Origin: an uncultured Candidatus Poseidoniales archaeon
Lineage (GTDB): Archaea > Thermoplasmatota > Poseidoniia > Poseidoniales > Poseidoniaceae
Assembly: GCA_902625885.1 (NCBI GenBank)
Contig: CACODE010000001.1
Location: 90,004-154,003 of the forward strand
Length of the DNA: 64,000 bases
Direction of reading: 5' to 3'
Part shown: positions 1 to 10,445 of the stretch, one piece after another
Layout: the number at the start of each line of letters is the position of its first letter
Numbering within the stretch: the first letter of the stretch is position 1
Position numbers and translations under genes: made by a program
The notes under the pieces: model-generated
The model's database searches: none
What the model saw: only the letters and a program-made list of their open reading frames with translations
Told to the model about the DNA's origin: nothing

Positions 1-1163
<1,163 letters not shown>

Positions 1164-1230
1164 CTTTTTTCGTGTTGTATCGTAACCGCACCATGAGTGC
1201 CCTTCGTCTAAAAGTACATGCCAATTCAAA

Positions 1231-1249
1231 TTGCGACGCTCCGTCGCAA
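1231..1249 (+). other. Perfect hairpin in the 23S-5S spacer
   Basis: TTGCGACG (1231-1238) is complementary to CGTCGCAA (1242-1249) with a three-base loop. It lies between the two rRNA genes and is most simply read as a folded spacer or processing element of the rRNA precursor. No tRNA is present in this spacer. Confidence 0.55.
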
Positions 1250-1271
1250 CCTATCCGATTCGAAAAGAGAT

Positions 1272-1393
1272 GGGTGCACGGTCACAGCGAAGGTGTTTAC
1301 CTGGTCCCATTCCGAACCCAGAAGTCAAGCCCTTCTGCGTCTCTCCCATTACTGTGGTACGAGAGTCCACGGGAAAGGAAGTCACTGTGCCCC
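1272..1393 (+). rRNA. 5S ribosomal RNA
   Basis: About 122 bases carry the conserved 5S core: CCATTCCGAACCCAGAAG in the loop B/C region near 1307-1324, followed by the TACGAGAGTCCACGGGAA segment near 1358-1375. The first bases (GGGTGCA) pair with the last (TGTGCCCC) to form helix I, with two G-U pairs. The pairing extends outside the mature molecule as AAAGAGA just upstream against TCTCTTT just downstream, which looks like a precursor processing stem. It follows the 23S gene on the same strand, so the two are probably co-transcribed. Confidence 0.93.
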
Positions 1394-1433
1394 TCTCTTT
1401 TCACCTCGGGATCCTCGACCCGAAAGGGCGCTT

Positions 1434-1467
1434 AAGGCCGGACCTCCTTTGGAGGCCGGCCTTTTTT
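1434..1467 (+). terminator. Strong hairpin and T-run terminator after the rRNA genes
   Basis: AAGGCCGG, a bulged A and CCTCC pair with GGAGG and CCGGCCTT across a TTT loop, immediately followed by a run of T. It looks like an intrinsic terminator. Archaeal RNA polymerase stops mainly at the T-run, so the stem may mostly protect the 3' end of the rRNA transcript. It separates the rRNA unit from the aif6 gene. Confidence 0.8.
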
Positions 1468-1522
1468 GCGTTCTAGACCAGAACCGAACACCACGTTTTA
1501 GAACTCAAGCCACGAGGTAGGG

Positions 1523-2191
1523 ATGCACATGCCAATCGATACGGTCGACATTTTTGGTAGCGACCAAGTGGGCATTCACTTGGCGAGTGTCGGCAACGTG
1601 CTCTTTCATCCACCAGAACTCCCGCGTCCTACCGTGGAGGCGTTTGAATCGGCCTTGGGTCTCGAACTTCATCCGATGACCATCGGCGGCTCCAATCTTG
1701 TCGGGGCCCTGGTTTGCGGAAACAGCAGGGGCATTGCCGTTGCTGATATTGCCACAGAGGGTGATGTTGACCAGCTGACCGCCTACGGGGACGTTGTCGT
1801 TATGGAAGGCGGGGTGAACACAGCCGGCAATCTTCTGGTGGTGAACGAACAAGGGGCCATCGCCTCACCAAGCATCCCTGAGGACGGTTTGGAGATCCTG
1901 GCTGAGGTGCTTTCCGTTGATGTCGCTGCAACAACTGTAGCGGGTCAAGATGTCGTAGGTAGCCTTGCTGTGGCGAACGATCAAGGTGTTTTGCTTCATC
2001 CGGACGTGACGCCCGATGAAGCCCTTTTGATCGAAGAAATCCTCGGTGTCAAACCGATGGTCGGGACCGTTTCGTTTGGATCGCCTTATGTTGGTGCTGG
2101 TGTTTGTGCCTCAAACACTGGCGCCATTAGCGGTACGCAAACAACGGGCCCCGAGTTAAACAGGATTGAGGACGCCTTGGGTTTCCTCTGA
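1523..2191 (+). CDS. eif6: Translation initiation factor 6 (aIF6)
   Basis: Archaeal homologue of eIF6, the anti-association factor that binds the large ribosomal subunit and blocks premature joining of the small subunit. The 222 residues match the usual length of the family. The five-fold pseudosymmetric repeat is visible as repeated segments with conserved glycines and asparagines, such as GGSNLVGALVCGNSRG, GGVNTAGNLLVVNEQG and VVGSLAVANDQG. A Shine-Dalgarno-like GAGGT sits about 5 bases before the ATG at 1523; a second ATG at 1529 would remove only two residues. The gene stands alone between the rRNA terminator and purC, an apt place for a ribosome-assembly factor. Confidence 0.95.
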   Translation: MHMPIDTVDIFGSDQVGIHLASVGNVLFHPPELPRPTVEAFESALGLELHPMTIGGSNLVGALVCGNSRGIAVADIATEGDVDQLTAYGDVVVMEGGVNTAGNLLVVNEQGAIASPSIPEDGLEILAEVLSVDVAATTVAGQDVVGSLAVANDQGVLLHPDVTPDEALLIEEILGVKPMVGTVSFGSPYVGAGVCASNTGAISGTQTTGPELNRIEDALGFL

Positions 2192-2247
2192 ACTCCTCAT
2201 CAGTCCCTTGTGAAATGTTCAAAGGCTGATTTCTTCGATTGTAAACC

Positions 2248-3153
2248 ATGGGAGAAATGCTCTATCAAGGGAAAGTGAAGCAAGTGTGGTCGACCGACGA
2301 CCCGGACGTGTACGAATTTCGATTTACAAATCAAATTTCAGTCTTTGACCAAATTATCCCCTCGCTCATTCCACGGAAGGGCGAATCGCTCAACAGAACC
2401 ACGGCGCACTGGTTCAAACTCATTGAGGAGGCAGGCATATGCAAAACCCACCTTATCGAGGTGAACGCTGCAGATCGTTGCCTCGTTCGTAAAGTGAAGG
2501 TCATCAAAGAACCCGGCGCCATCCCGCGAGACATGGAATGGGTCTTTGTGCCGTTGGAGGTGATTGTGCGACACTACCTGTCAGGCTCGGCATGGCGAAG
2601 GTTTCAGCGCGGCGAACTGTCTGCCGAGGCGCTGGGTGTATCGCCCGATTGCGAATACGGCGTGAAATTGGCCAAACCCTTTGTTGAAGTCACCACGAAA
2701 TTTGAGAAATTTGACCGCAACATCGGTCGCAAGGAAGCGTTGGAGATTTCAAACATCACCGATGAAGAATACGAAGCCATTGTGGCAGCAGCGCTGGCTG
2801 TTGACGACATCATTGAACGAGAAGCCTCGAGAAACGGTCTCATCCACGTTGATGGGAAGAAGGAATTCGCTCTTGGCGACAACCGGGAGGTTGTGTTGGT
2901 CGACACCTTCGGAACATTGGACGAGGATCGTTGGTGGGATGCCGAAGCGTACGCAAACGGTGAGTGCATTGAACTTTCCAAGGAATTTGTCAGGACTCAC
3001 TACATCGAAACCGGCCACCAAGCCGATCTTAAGGCTGCACGGGATGCGGGTACCGATGAGCCCCCTATCCCGGCTCTGCCGCAATCGGTCATCGACGAGA
3101 CCGCTGCGCTTTACGCTTCGATGTACGAGCGGCTGACTTCGCAATCGTTCTGA
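2248..3153 (+). CDS. purC: Phosphoribosylaminoimidazole-succinocarboxamide synthase
   Basis: SAICAR synthetase of de novo purine synthesis: it joins aspartate to CAIR using ATP. The N-terminus (LYQGKVKQVW) is the family's nucleotide-binding strand pattern. Further matches are RNRGRKE-like and GSAWRRFQRGE segments around residues 110-125, KFEKFDRN near 150, and the LVDTFGTLDEDRWW motif around 220, where SAICAR synthetases have their conserved DE-R pattern. At 301 residues it is near the eukaryote-like long form rather than the 240-residue bacterial form. The ATG at 2257 is an alternative start. It converges with the next gene, with one base between the two stop codons. Confidence 0.93.
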   Translation: MGEMLYQGKVKQVWSTDDPDVYEFRFTNQISVFDQIIPSLIPRKGESLNRTTAHWFKLIEEAGICKTHLIEVNAADRCLVRKVKVIKEPGAIPRDMEWVFVPLEVIVRHYLSGSAWRRFQRGELSAEALGVSPDCEYGVKLAKPFVEVTTKFEKFDRNIGRKEALEISNITDEEYEAIVAAALAVDDIIEREASRNGLIHVDGKKEFALGDNREVVLVDTFGTLDEDRWWDAEAYANGECIELSKEFVRTHYIETGHQADLKAARDAGTDEPPIPALPQSVIDETAALYASMYERLTSQSF

Positions 3154-3154
3154 T

Positions 3155-3841
3155 TCACCGGTGTGTCCGCATTGCAACACCGACGCTTCGGCGTTCTGCA
3201 GCCTTGAGTAACGTTGTGAAGTGCTTGGCGACATCAGCAACACCCCCGTCCAGAGGTTCATCGTAGGACGCCGTCCATGCACGACTTGCAAGGTTCTTGC
3301 GCAATCGGCGCACATCTTGAGCGCTCAGGAATCCATGAATTTGCATGCCTCCAAAGCCGTCCTCAAATCTGGTGTGGCCTCTGTAGGCTTCCTCACAGCC
3401 GTGGGCGAGTTGGTTCAGTAGATCCACCAGTTCGTTGTACAGGCTTTCACCGTCGTGGTCGGTGATGCTTCGATTCGGCCTGATGTACTCCAGAAAATAG
3501 CCTAGAGCAGAACCGTCACCGAAGGGGAACCTGCCAAAACGCTCTCTTGTCATCGTTTCGCCCAACTGAAGCGGTCGCTTGTCGCTCGTTAATTCCACAC
3601 AGCATGTGAACAGCAACGTTGCTGGGTCCCAACCTATGGTGCCGTATTTTTCTGGCTGCTTGACACCCTGTCCAATCAATCGAGCCCGGAGATCATCGTT
3701 TGTGGAAACAAGCGCCTCCCAGGCCTGATCGTGCCCCTCAATCGCTTGTTCCACAGAAGGCATCATGGTCCCAGCCAATTCACCATTGAAGGCATCCAGC
3801 GTGTGGAATGCGGTGGTCGAGGCTTGGGCGAGTTCGTCCAT
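3155..3841 (-). CDS. Conserved-looking hypothetical protein, mostly helical
   Basis: I do not recognise this 228-residue protein. It has no signal peptide, membrane segment or cysteine cluster. The composition suggests a soluble alpha-helical protein, with a glycine-rich turn region (RFGRFPFGDGSALG) near residue 105 and an arginine-rich helical stretch (AQDVRRLRKNLASRA) near 180. It ends one base from purC and lies downstream of nothing on its own strand except the giant surface-protein gene, whose stop is 39 bases upstream of its start. Codon usage looks like its neighbours, so the gene is probably real. No function is offered. Confidence 0.75.
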   Translation of the reverse strand: MDELAQASTTAFHTLDAFNGELAGTMMPSVEQAIEGHDQAWEALVSTNDDLRARLIGQGVKQPEKYGTIGWDPATLLFTCCVELTSDKRPLQLGETMTRERFGRFPFGDGSALGYFLEYIRPNRSITDHDGESLYNELVDLLNQLAHGCEEAYRGHTRFEDGFGGMQIHGFLSAQDVRRLRKNLASRAWTASYDEPLDGGVADVAKHFTTLLKAAERRSVGVAMRTHR

Positions 3842-3879
3842 GCGCAGACCTAGGGCTCAATCCCATTAAGGACTTGCAT

Positions 3880-6800
3880 TCAGTTTTCGCCGCCGAAAAA
3901 TTGGTTCAACCTGTCTTCAAGGCTGCCCTGCCTTCCTGCGTCGTCCGATGGGGCCAATTCTTCTCGCAGGCTTGCTAAACGACCGCTGGCGGTTGTGTCG
4001 GTTTCTTCCTCAACAACCGTGGTTTCTATGACTTCAACCATCATGTCCTCATCATTGACGAGCTCTTCTGTTGGCTCCACTTTCTCTTCCGATTGTTCCT
4101 CAACATCTTCAACTTGGATGTGGAAATCGTCCTCTTGCTGCATTTCTACGGTTTTCTCGCGCTCATTGGCAATGTTCTCCCCGCTTTTTCCTTTGCTGCG
4201 AGCGGCAGGTTTCGCTGTGGTTCTTGCTTTTGACTTTCCTTGGGTCATCACCAGCCACGAAACAAGCACGACCATAGCGGCAACGCCGATGATGTAGCCT
4301 GCGTCGCTGGATGACACGGTAAGGAGGCTTTCAGGCTTGTAGTACTCGGTGAGCGAATCGTCTTCCGGGATGTCATCAACATCAAACGGCAGGCTACAAC
4401 CGAGGGTGGCCGTGATGAGTTCGTCCCTCTCAATGGTTCCGGGATTTTTGATCTGGATGAAGGGTCGCTCCGAAATGTCGACAAGCACCACCGTGCTCCA
4501 GCCCCCTTCTGCCTTGACTTCCAGTTCGCAAACGGCGTCTTCAAGTATTTCAGAACCCGTACGCTTGATGCTCACTTCGATGTCGCCATCAGCAGATAAG
4601 GCACTAATACCAACGTTCCAGCCACCGGCTCTTGCCACTTCTGCCGTCATTATACCGGTCAACTTGCGTCCAAACTGGTCGTAGACAGCAAGATGAATGT
4701 CCAGCAGGCCCGGTTCAGGCGTCCATTCATCAACGGTGAAGTTGAAGGATTCTTGGCTTCCAGCGCGAACAACAACGGATTCCTTTGTCAGCTCAATTCG
4801 CTCGCCCCTTGAGGTCAGCATGGTCGCAGCAGCACGCAGATCGGTCTCATCCCCGGCGGTGAGGGTGCAGGTTGCAACGGTCCCCGATAACGCCGTCCTG
4901 CCCAATTCCGAGAAAGCATTTGTCTCGAATGAGCAAGACACGCTCGCATCAGGGTACTCTCGCACGATGGTGTAAATTGAGAGGTTTCCTGTAGCAGACG
5001 GACTGGAAAAACTCACCGGGTACTCCCCTGTGCTGGACGGCTGATTGAAGTTCAAAGCGCTGTTTTCGTCAACGGCATTCAAACCGGTCGTAAAGGACAC
5101 GTTTTCGGTCCCAAGCATGTCATAGGCCACCGCTTGTTGAGACCCGACAAAGGCATCAATGACCGGTGTTTCTCTAAACACGACTTCGCTGTGTTCCACC
5201 TCGATGCCGTGCACGGTCGTCCCAAGGAGGGGGTGATGGACATTGATGGAGAGCAGCAATCTCTGCTGATTCCAATCCGTCGCTGGGTACAGGTCCAATG
5301 GCAACCCGGCCACTTCTCCAGGTGCCAGAACGAGTTGCCGACCTTGCACCGTTTCCCAACCTTCGGGAAGACCGTCCACATCAACGGTAATCATGGCGAT
5401 ATCATTGCCTTGATTCTCAACCCATGCGGTTGGGTATCCTCCCTTGGCGTTGACGAGCCACGGCCCACGGTGATCAACTTCCAACGCAGGAGATGCACCC
5501 ACCCTAACCGGTATTTCCTCAACGATCAGGCCGCTTGTATCGTTCCCCGTGATTCGTATTCGGAGCACGCCAACTTCGCCGGCCAGTGCATTTTCCGGTG
5601 GCTGAACAAAAACGGCGAAGGTCGTGTTGGAAAACGGCGCTGCCTGCGGCGCGTTGCTTGGGAGGGTGATGTTCCAGCCAGCACCGGCTTTGGCAAAATA
5701 AGGTTGCTCGTAGGCGTTACCGGTGTGAACCAGATGGAACGTCAGTTCCTCGCCCTGGGGGTCGACTTCCAAATCGGCATTTGTCAGGTTTAATTTCCAA
5801 CCAGAGACAGCGCCGACATCGATGCCCAGCAAGGTTTGGCCGAGGACGTAAGTGTTGGCAACATGTTCGAGGGTTACGGCTGCGGATGTCGTGGCCCATG
5901 CGTTCTCGGGCACGGTTATGGTGAAGTTCAGGTGAATGGATTGGTTGATGGCGAGCGTTGGTGTTTGCACCTCATTTGCAGACCATTCAGCGGCATCATC
6001 ACCGAACCTTGTGATGTCAAGAATTGGCTGAAGGGTGAGGACGTCTGGAGCGTTGCCAAGGTTGGTTACATTAAATCCAAAGGTCATTGTTTCTCCAGGT
6101 TTCCCGGTAGCTGTCGTGTTGTTGCTCGCCGTCACCTGCCACTCATGGCTCGGCGCCGCCTGCACGGTCACGGCGTACGCATCAACAACGCCGTCGCCAC
6201 CCAGCGATGTCCATTTGAACACGATATCAAACGGTACCAAGGCGGGTATTTCTGGCGAGAGAGCGATGTCAACGCTGCCGATACCTGTCGCCAGAGCGCC
6301 CAAGGTTTTCTGCGGATCGAAATAGGTGAATTGGACACCTGGTTGAAACTCGGGGTCAGTGGTGGCCACCTCGGCCGTGAGCACAAACGTGTCCTCTCCA
6401 TTGCCGGGGTTGGCCAAGGACAGCAAGAAGCGATGTTGTTCGCTCACGTTGAGGGAAAGGGCTTCGTTCGGGGTGTTTGGCAGCGGTTCAATCAACGTCA
6501 GGTTCGAACGGTACACCTGCAACACGTGAAGGCTGATGTTGAACGAGGCATCGGTGTCGATGGCGTCAGAATCTGCGAAGAGGTGGCGTTTCGGCACGGC
6601 GTTTGATGGCAGTTGAAGCACGACTTCACCGCTTATGGTAGCGCCCGGCGACCCCTGGCCAACGATGTTCTGGCCGCTGATGGAAAAGTCACCGCTGGCA
6701 GACCACGCCCAGTTCGGTTGGAACATGCCCATGGTGCTCATGCTCCACTCGGCAGAGCCGGAGCTGGGCGCTGTGCCTTCCAATGCCCACACCAGCGTTC

Positions 6801-9624
6801 TGTCGGGTAGTGTTCGGTGGTGGGTGGGCGTGGCCACGAATTTTTTTGCGATGAACGTGAACGGCATCGACTCGCAAAGGGCATTTTCTCCACTTCCCAT
6901 GCACAACGTGAGCGTTGTTTGTGTGGAGCTGCCGATGCTCACCGTGGCCGGTGTTTCGAGATGGGCAAAGAGAATTTTGGATTCACCCGAATCGAGCGAT
7001 ACGCTGAACAATTGCTCTCCAGCAGAATTGTGAATGGAGGGCGAACCTCCCCACGATGGAGCTGTCCACGTAATGGAAGTGGTTGTTTCCGGTGCGTTAC
7101 CAAGGTTCTCCACCATAAACCAGGCCTTTGCTACATGCCCGAGCCGGCCATGCCCGGTGGACAAGTTGAGACCGCTTGCACCGCTCAGGTCGAGGCCTCT
7201 GGTTCTGAAGACGTCCAGTTGAAGGTCCATGCTGGCGTTGATGGACGGGTCGGACTGAAGCGAGACGGTGAAGGAAACCACTGCTGATTCATCGCCTGCT
7301 GCCGTAGCGGGTACTCCTGCGTCGAACGCTATACTTTGTTGGACATCGGGCACGAGTTCAAGCGTCAATGATTCGCTGGTCGCTGGTGCAAAACTCCAAT
7401 CCTGAGGCAAGGCACTGTCGTCGTACGTGACGACCCAATCCGCCGTTCGAGATCCGGTCGCTACCACGTTGATGCTGACTTCTTGGGTGGTGCCTGGAGG
7501 GATTCTCGGTGTTTCCAGCGGGGGGCTGACCTCGACGAGGTAGGGCTCCACGACCGTGAACGTCATACTGGCACGGTTGTTGTCTTCCCGTTGTTCTGTG
7601 ATGTTCCCGTTCACATCCAAGACGAGTTCAAAGTTGTGGATACCCAGTTCTGCAACAAATTCGGCTGAGAAGGTCATCGGGCCACCTTCACCAGAGGGCG
7701 CTACAGGTTCGGTTGTTGTGAATCGGTGCCTGACGAGTTCCACGCCATTCATCAGAATGGCAGCGTCCAAATCGTCGTCTGCTTCAGCCGTTCCCACGTT
7801 GGCGAGTTGACCGGTCACGGTGACGGTCATGCCTGGGTCTGCTTGAGCAGGGTTGAACGAAAGGCCTCTGTTGTCCAGAGCAGGGGTGAAGTCCGAGCCC
7901 CTGTTCGAGACGAGCGTATCACCATACAACACGTCGATGGAACCGTCACCGTCCACATCGGCCACCGCTGGGGCCGTCCAGACGCGATGGGGCATGCTCA
8001 CCGGTGTGGACCATGCGCTGTTGATGTCTGCAGAGGCCCCGGTGTCTCCGTCAAACGCCCAAAATCTTCGGCCGAATCCAACCAGGACCTCCGGCGTTCC
8101 TTCGCCATCGATGTCAAGCCAAAACGGTGGTGAAACGGCGATTTCGTCGTTTGAATTTCCAGCACCTCTCTGCAGGTCTCGGGTCCATTCAGTGACAGGG
8201 TCGTTGTCCGAAATGTCCGTGCAGCCAAGCATGCCTTTCCGGTCAAAACTCACGGTGGATTCAGAGTACCAAGTGACCCAGCACAAGCGGTCGTCGATGT
8301 CATCTTCGTCCGTATCAATGGTGATCGGCTGCGCATCGGCATACCCGTTCTGGGCACGGAAGTTGAACAGTTCTGTGGTCGAGGTTAATTCCATGCCAAT
8401 GAACCTGGCACCGTTTCCTGGCGTTCTGCCGTTGGCGTCGGTGGGGACGGTGATGATCATTTCCGGGGCGCTGTCTTGGTCGAGCTGAACGATGATTGGG
8501 CCGGGCAGTCGCAGTCGGGGTGAATCAGAATCGGTATCCGTTCCCTGCACGCTCACACGCTCCCAGTCAAGAGAGCCGGTGCTACCGTCGATTTTCCATA
8601 TCCACATGTTTCCTGAATCGCCGTCGATGGTGGTCAGCACAATTGAGGTGGTGGTGCTGTCCAGTTGTGCCCAAACAGGATCCGAGGGATGTGTTCCCCT
8701 GTCCAACGTCACGCTCCAATCCTCCTCATTTGGCTGTGAGGTGGTCAAACTGTAGGCGTTTACTTTGACGGTTGGGTTGTTGTTGGGGTCATCCACAACG
8801 GCGACCACGAGCTCCGGCGTGCCATCGAGTTCCAAATCAGCCAACAAGGGCTGCGTAACGGCGAAATGACCGCTGTTTGCCGTGGCGAAATGCGGCAAAG
8901 GCGAGCCGATTCGCACGTCCGTGTCCGTGTATGACCACAAGAGTTCGTTGCTGTGGCCGGTGGTTTGCCAATTGGACTCGGTGCAGGTCAATCTCGGGGA
9001 CCATACGTCAATGTTCATGGCGCCTTGCGTGTCATAAACCACGATGATTTCTTGAAAACCGTCTTGGTCAATGTCTTGTATCATAGGGGTAGAACGTATC
9101 GCCTCGGTGATGCCTAGATTGACCTTCCATGCTATTTTTGCATCGTTGCCGGAAACGATGTTGAGATGACTTGTGCGAGCCCCGTCCGTGATTTCGCTGG
9201 AGATCATTACAGGAAACAACGTCCCTTGGCCACACCGTTCCACGGCTGTTTCCGTGGCGGATACACTGTTGGAGAAATCCCCTATGATAGAGCCGTAGGC
9301 ATCGCTCTCCGTTTGACCGCTGAAAACTTGCCAGTTCACGATGGGGTTCTCAAGCGTTGCAAGTTCGGTGACCTCATCGACGCTCCCGGCCCCTGGTCCC
9401 CCATCAGCACCATGGGCAGGCGTCGATTGGTTGTGCGTGGGCGTGCGCGCATACTGGGGCCATGGTTGTTCTAAGGCGTCCCAGGACTGGCTACGTTTGG
9501 TCGTGGGTGCATCGGGTAGGTTGGCCGGTTCAGCCAGCGGCGTCAATAAGACGCTGACCATGAGCCAAATCATGACCAGCGAGACGGTGGAATCACCAAC
9601 AGTGCGTGGCCACTTTACCGTCAT
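3880..9624 (-). CDS. Giant membrane-anchored surface protein with FG-GAP-like and CARDB-like repeats
   Basis: A 1914-residue secreted protein. An N-terminal signal segment (STVSLVMIWLMVSVLLT) is followed by about 450 residues of FG-GAP/VCBS-like blades with repeated DxDxDGxxE or DxDxDG calcium-type loops (DIDQDGFQEIIV, ADVDGDGSIDVLYGD). A CARDB-like adhesion module follows around residues 600-720 (VNGNITEQREDNNRA), then roughly 1000 residues of beta-rich, NEW3-like repeats. One membrane helix lies near 1772-1793 (YIIGVAAMVVLVSWLVM), and a cytoplasmic tail of about 120 residues is basic at first and then strongly acidic. An AGGTGA Shine-Dalgarno sits six bases before the ATG at 9624; the TTG at 9630 is less likely. 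It probably coats the cell or binds particles. The domain names come from pattern resemblance only. Confidence 0.88.
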   Translation of the reverse strand: MTVKWPRTVGDSTVSLVMIWLMVSVLLTPLAEPANLPDAPTTKRSQSWDALEQPWPQYARTPTHNQSTPAHGADGGPGAGSVDEVTELATLENPIVNWQVFSGQTESDAYGSIIGDFSNSVSATETAVERCGQGTLFPVMISSEITDGARTSHLNIVSGNDAKIAWKVNLGITEAIRSTPMIQDIDQDGFQEIIVVYDTQGAMNIDVWSPRLTCTESNWQTTGHSNELLWSYTDTDVRIGSPLPHFATANSGHFAVTQPLLADLELDGTPELVVAVVDDPNNNPTVKVNAYSLTTSQPNEEDWSVTLDRGTHPSDPVWAQLDSTTTSIVLTTIDGDSGNMWIWKIDGSTGSLDWERVSVQGTDTDSDSPRLRLPGPIIVQLDQDSAPEMIITVPTDANGRTPGNGARFIGMELTSTTELFNFRAQNGYADAQPITIDTDEDDIDDRLCWVTWYSESTVSFDRKGMLGCTDISDNDPVTEWTRDLQRGAGNSNDEIAVSPPFWLDIDGEGTPEVLVGFGRRFWAFDGDTGASADINSAWSTPVSMPHRVWTAPAVADVDGDGSIDVLYGDTLVSNRGSDFTPALDNRGLSFNPAQADPGMTVTVTGQLANVGTAEADDDLDAAILMNGVELVRHRFTTTEPVAPSGEGGPMTFSAEFVAELGIHNFELVLDVNGNITEQREDNNRASMTFTVVEPYLVEVSPPLETPRIPPGTTQEVSINVVATGSRTADWVVTYDDSALPQDWSFAPATSESLTLELVPDVQQSIAFDAGVPATAAGDESAVVSFTVSLQSDPSINASMDLQLDVFRTRGLDLSGASGLNLSTGHGRLGHVAKAWFMVENLGNAPETTTSITWTAPSWGGSPSIHNSAGEQLFSVSLDSGESKILFAHLETPATVSIGSSTQTTLTLCMGSGENALCESMPFTFIAKKFVATPTHHRTLPDRTLVWALEGTAPSSGSAEWSMSTMGMFQPNWAWSASGDFSISGQNIVGQGSPGATISGEVVLQLPSNAVPKRHLFADSDAIDTDASFNISLHVLQVYRSNLTLIEPLPNTPNEALSLNVSEQHRFLLSLANPGNGEDTFVLTAEVATTDPEFQPGVQFTYFDPQKTLGALATGIGSVDIALSPEIPALVPFDIVFKWTSLGGDGVVDAYAVTVQAAPSHEWQVTASNNTTATGKPGETMTFGFNVTNLGNAPDVLTLQPILDITRFGDDAAEWSANEVQTPTLAINQSIHLNFTITVPENAWATTSAAVTLEHVANTYVLGQTLLGIDVGAVSGWKLNLTNADLEVDPQGEELTFHLVHTGNAYEQPYFAKAGAGWNITLPSNAPQAAPFSNTTFAVFVQPPENALAGEVGVLRIRITGNDTSGLIVEEIPVRVGASPALEVDHRGPWLVNAKGGYPTAWVENQGNDIAMITVDVDGLPEGWETVQGRQLVLAPGEVAGLPLDLYPATDWNQQRLLLSINVHHPLLGTTVHGIEVEHSEVVFRETPVIDAFVGSQQAVAYDMLGTENVSFTTGLNAVDENSALNFNQPSSTGEYPVSFSSPSATGNLSIYTIVREYPDASVSCSFETNAFSELGRTALSGTVATCTLTAGDETDLRAAATMLTSRGERIELTKESVVVRAGSQESFNFTVDEWTPEPGLLDIHLAVYDQFGRKLTGIMTAEVARAGGWNVGISALSADGDIEVSIKRTGSEILEDAVCELEVKAEGGWSTVVLVDISERPFIQIKNPGTIERDELITATLGCSLPFDVDDIPEDDSLTEYYKPESLLTVSSSDAGYIIGVAAMVVLVSWLVMTQGKSKARTTAKPAARSKGKSGENIANEREKTVEMQQEDDFHIQVEDVEEQSEEKVEPTEELVNDEDMMVEVIETTVVEEETDTTASGRLASLREELAPSDDAGRQGSLEDRLNQFFGGEN

Positions 9625-9716
9625 TGTCAATCACCTGTTTCGGGGGGTTGTTATTGCTTATGGCTACAGAGGCACCTAAAACCCCTTTTCTTTGATGCTT
9701 CATTTGGACCCAAAAG

Positions 9717-9754
9717 GCGGCCACGCAGAACGATTACCGCCTTCTCGTGGCCGC
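9717..9754. promoter_or_regulatory. Inverted repeat upstream of the rpoE1 operon
   Basis: GCGGCCACG (9717-9725) and CGTGGCCGC (9746-9754) form a perfect nine-base inverted repeat with a 20-base spacer. It lies just before an AT-rich GAATTAAATA (about 9757-9766) that could be a TATA element for the plus-strand operon. It might be an operator or an RNA hairpin near the end of a leader transcript from the divergent side. The role is inferred from position only. Confidence 0.4.
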
Positions 9755-9891
9755 TTGAATTAAATAGGGGCCGTCGGTGGCAGGAATGACTTCGGTCGCA
9801 TTCTCTCCTGAGGTACAACCGGTGAAGGACGGAGCGGTCTCCTGACCATCCGTTTTCACCGTGCTTCACGAGGGGGCAAAGAGGTGATGAA

Positions 9892-10443
9892 ATGTACAAG
9901 GTCGTAACCAAGGAAGACACCATACGTATCCCTGCGGAATACATGCGAAAGGGACAGTCTCTCGATCAGCACATCGATCGGCTCTCCATGGACGCTTTTG
10001 AAGGTAAATTTGACGCTGAAAACCGCTTTGTTCTCGTGACAAACAACCACAAAACCATCGGCCGAGGGCGGATTATTCACGGCGACGGAGCCATCTACCA
10101 ACGGGTGCAATTCGACGCCGTGCTTTTCTGCATGGACGACCAAGAAGTGGTCGAAGGTGCTGTTTCTGAGGTGAACGAATTCGGCGCCTTCGTCCGAATT
10201 GGCCCCATGGAGGCGCTGCTTCACAAATCACAAATCATGGATGAACCGGTAGACATCAACATCGGCGCCAATAAAATCACGGGTCGCCAGAGCGGTCGAG
10301 AACTTTCCATCGGTTCCTTTGTTCGGGCTCGAATCGTCTCGCTCTCGCCTGACACTTCCGACCCCCGCCGCTCAAAGATTGGGCTGACCAGCAAGCAGGA
10401 CGGTCTTGGTTCTCCGCAATGGGCCAACAAGGGCGGTGAGTGA
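9892..10443 (+). CDS. rpoE1: DNA-directed RNA polymerase subunit Rpo7 (E')
   Basis: Stalk subunit of archaeal RNA polymerase, equivalent to eukaryotic Rpb7; with Rpo4 it contacts emerging RNA and promotes promoter opening. The 183 residues match the family. The N-terminal RNP-like domain (MYKVVTKEDTIRIP) fills about residues 1-80, and the S1 RNA-binding domain follows from about 82 (VVEGAVSEVNEFGAFVRIGP). A good Shine-Dalgarno (GAGGTGAT) precedes the ATG. It heads a four-gene run in which each gene overlaps or nearly touches the next, the classic archaeal rpoE1-spt4-S24e-S27ae order. Confidence 0.96.
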   Translation: MYKVVTKEDTIRIPAEYMRKGQSLDQHIDRLSMDAFEGKFDAENRFVLVTNNHKTIGRGRIIHGDGAIYQRVQFDAVLFCMDDQEVVEGAVSEVNEFGAFVRIGPMEALLHKSQIMDEPVDINIGANKITGRQSGRELSIGSFVRARIVSLSPDTSDPRRSKIGLTSKQDGLGSPQWANKGGE

Positions 10444-10445
10444 AG

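Noticed and set aside
5134..6606. Two plus-strand ORFs (219 and 256 residues) opposite the giant surface-protein gene
   Set aside because: Shadow frames of a well-supported 1914-residue gene; no start signals.
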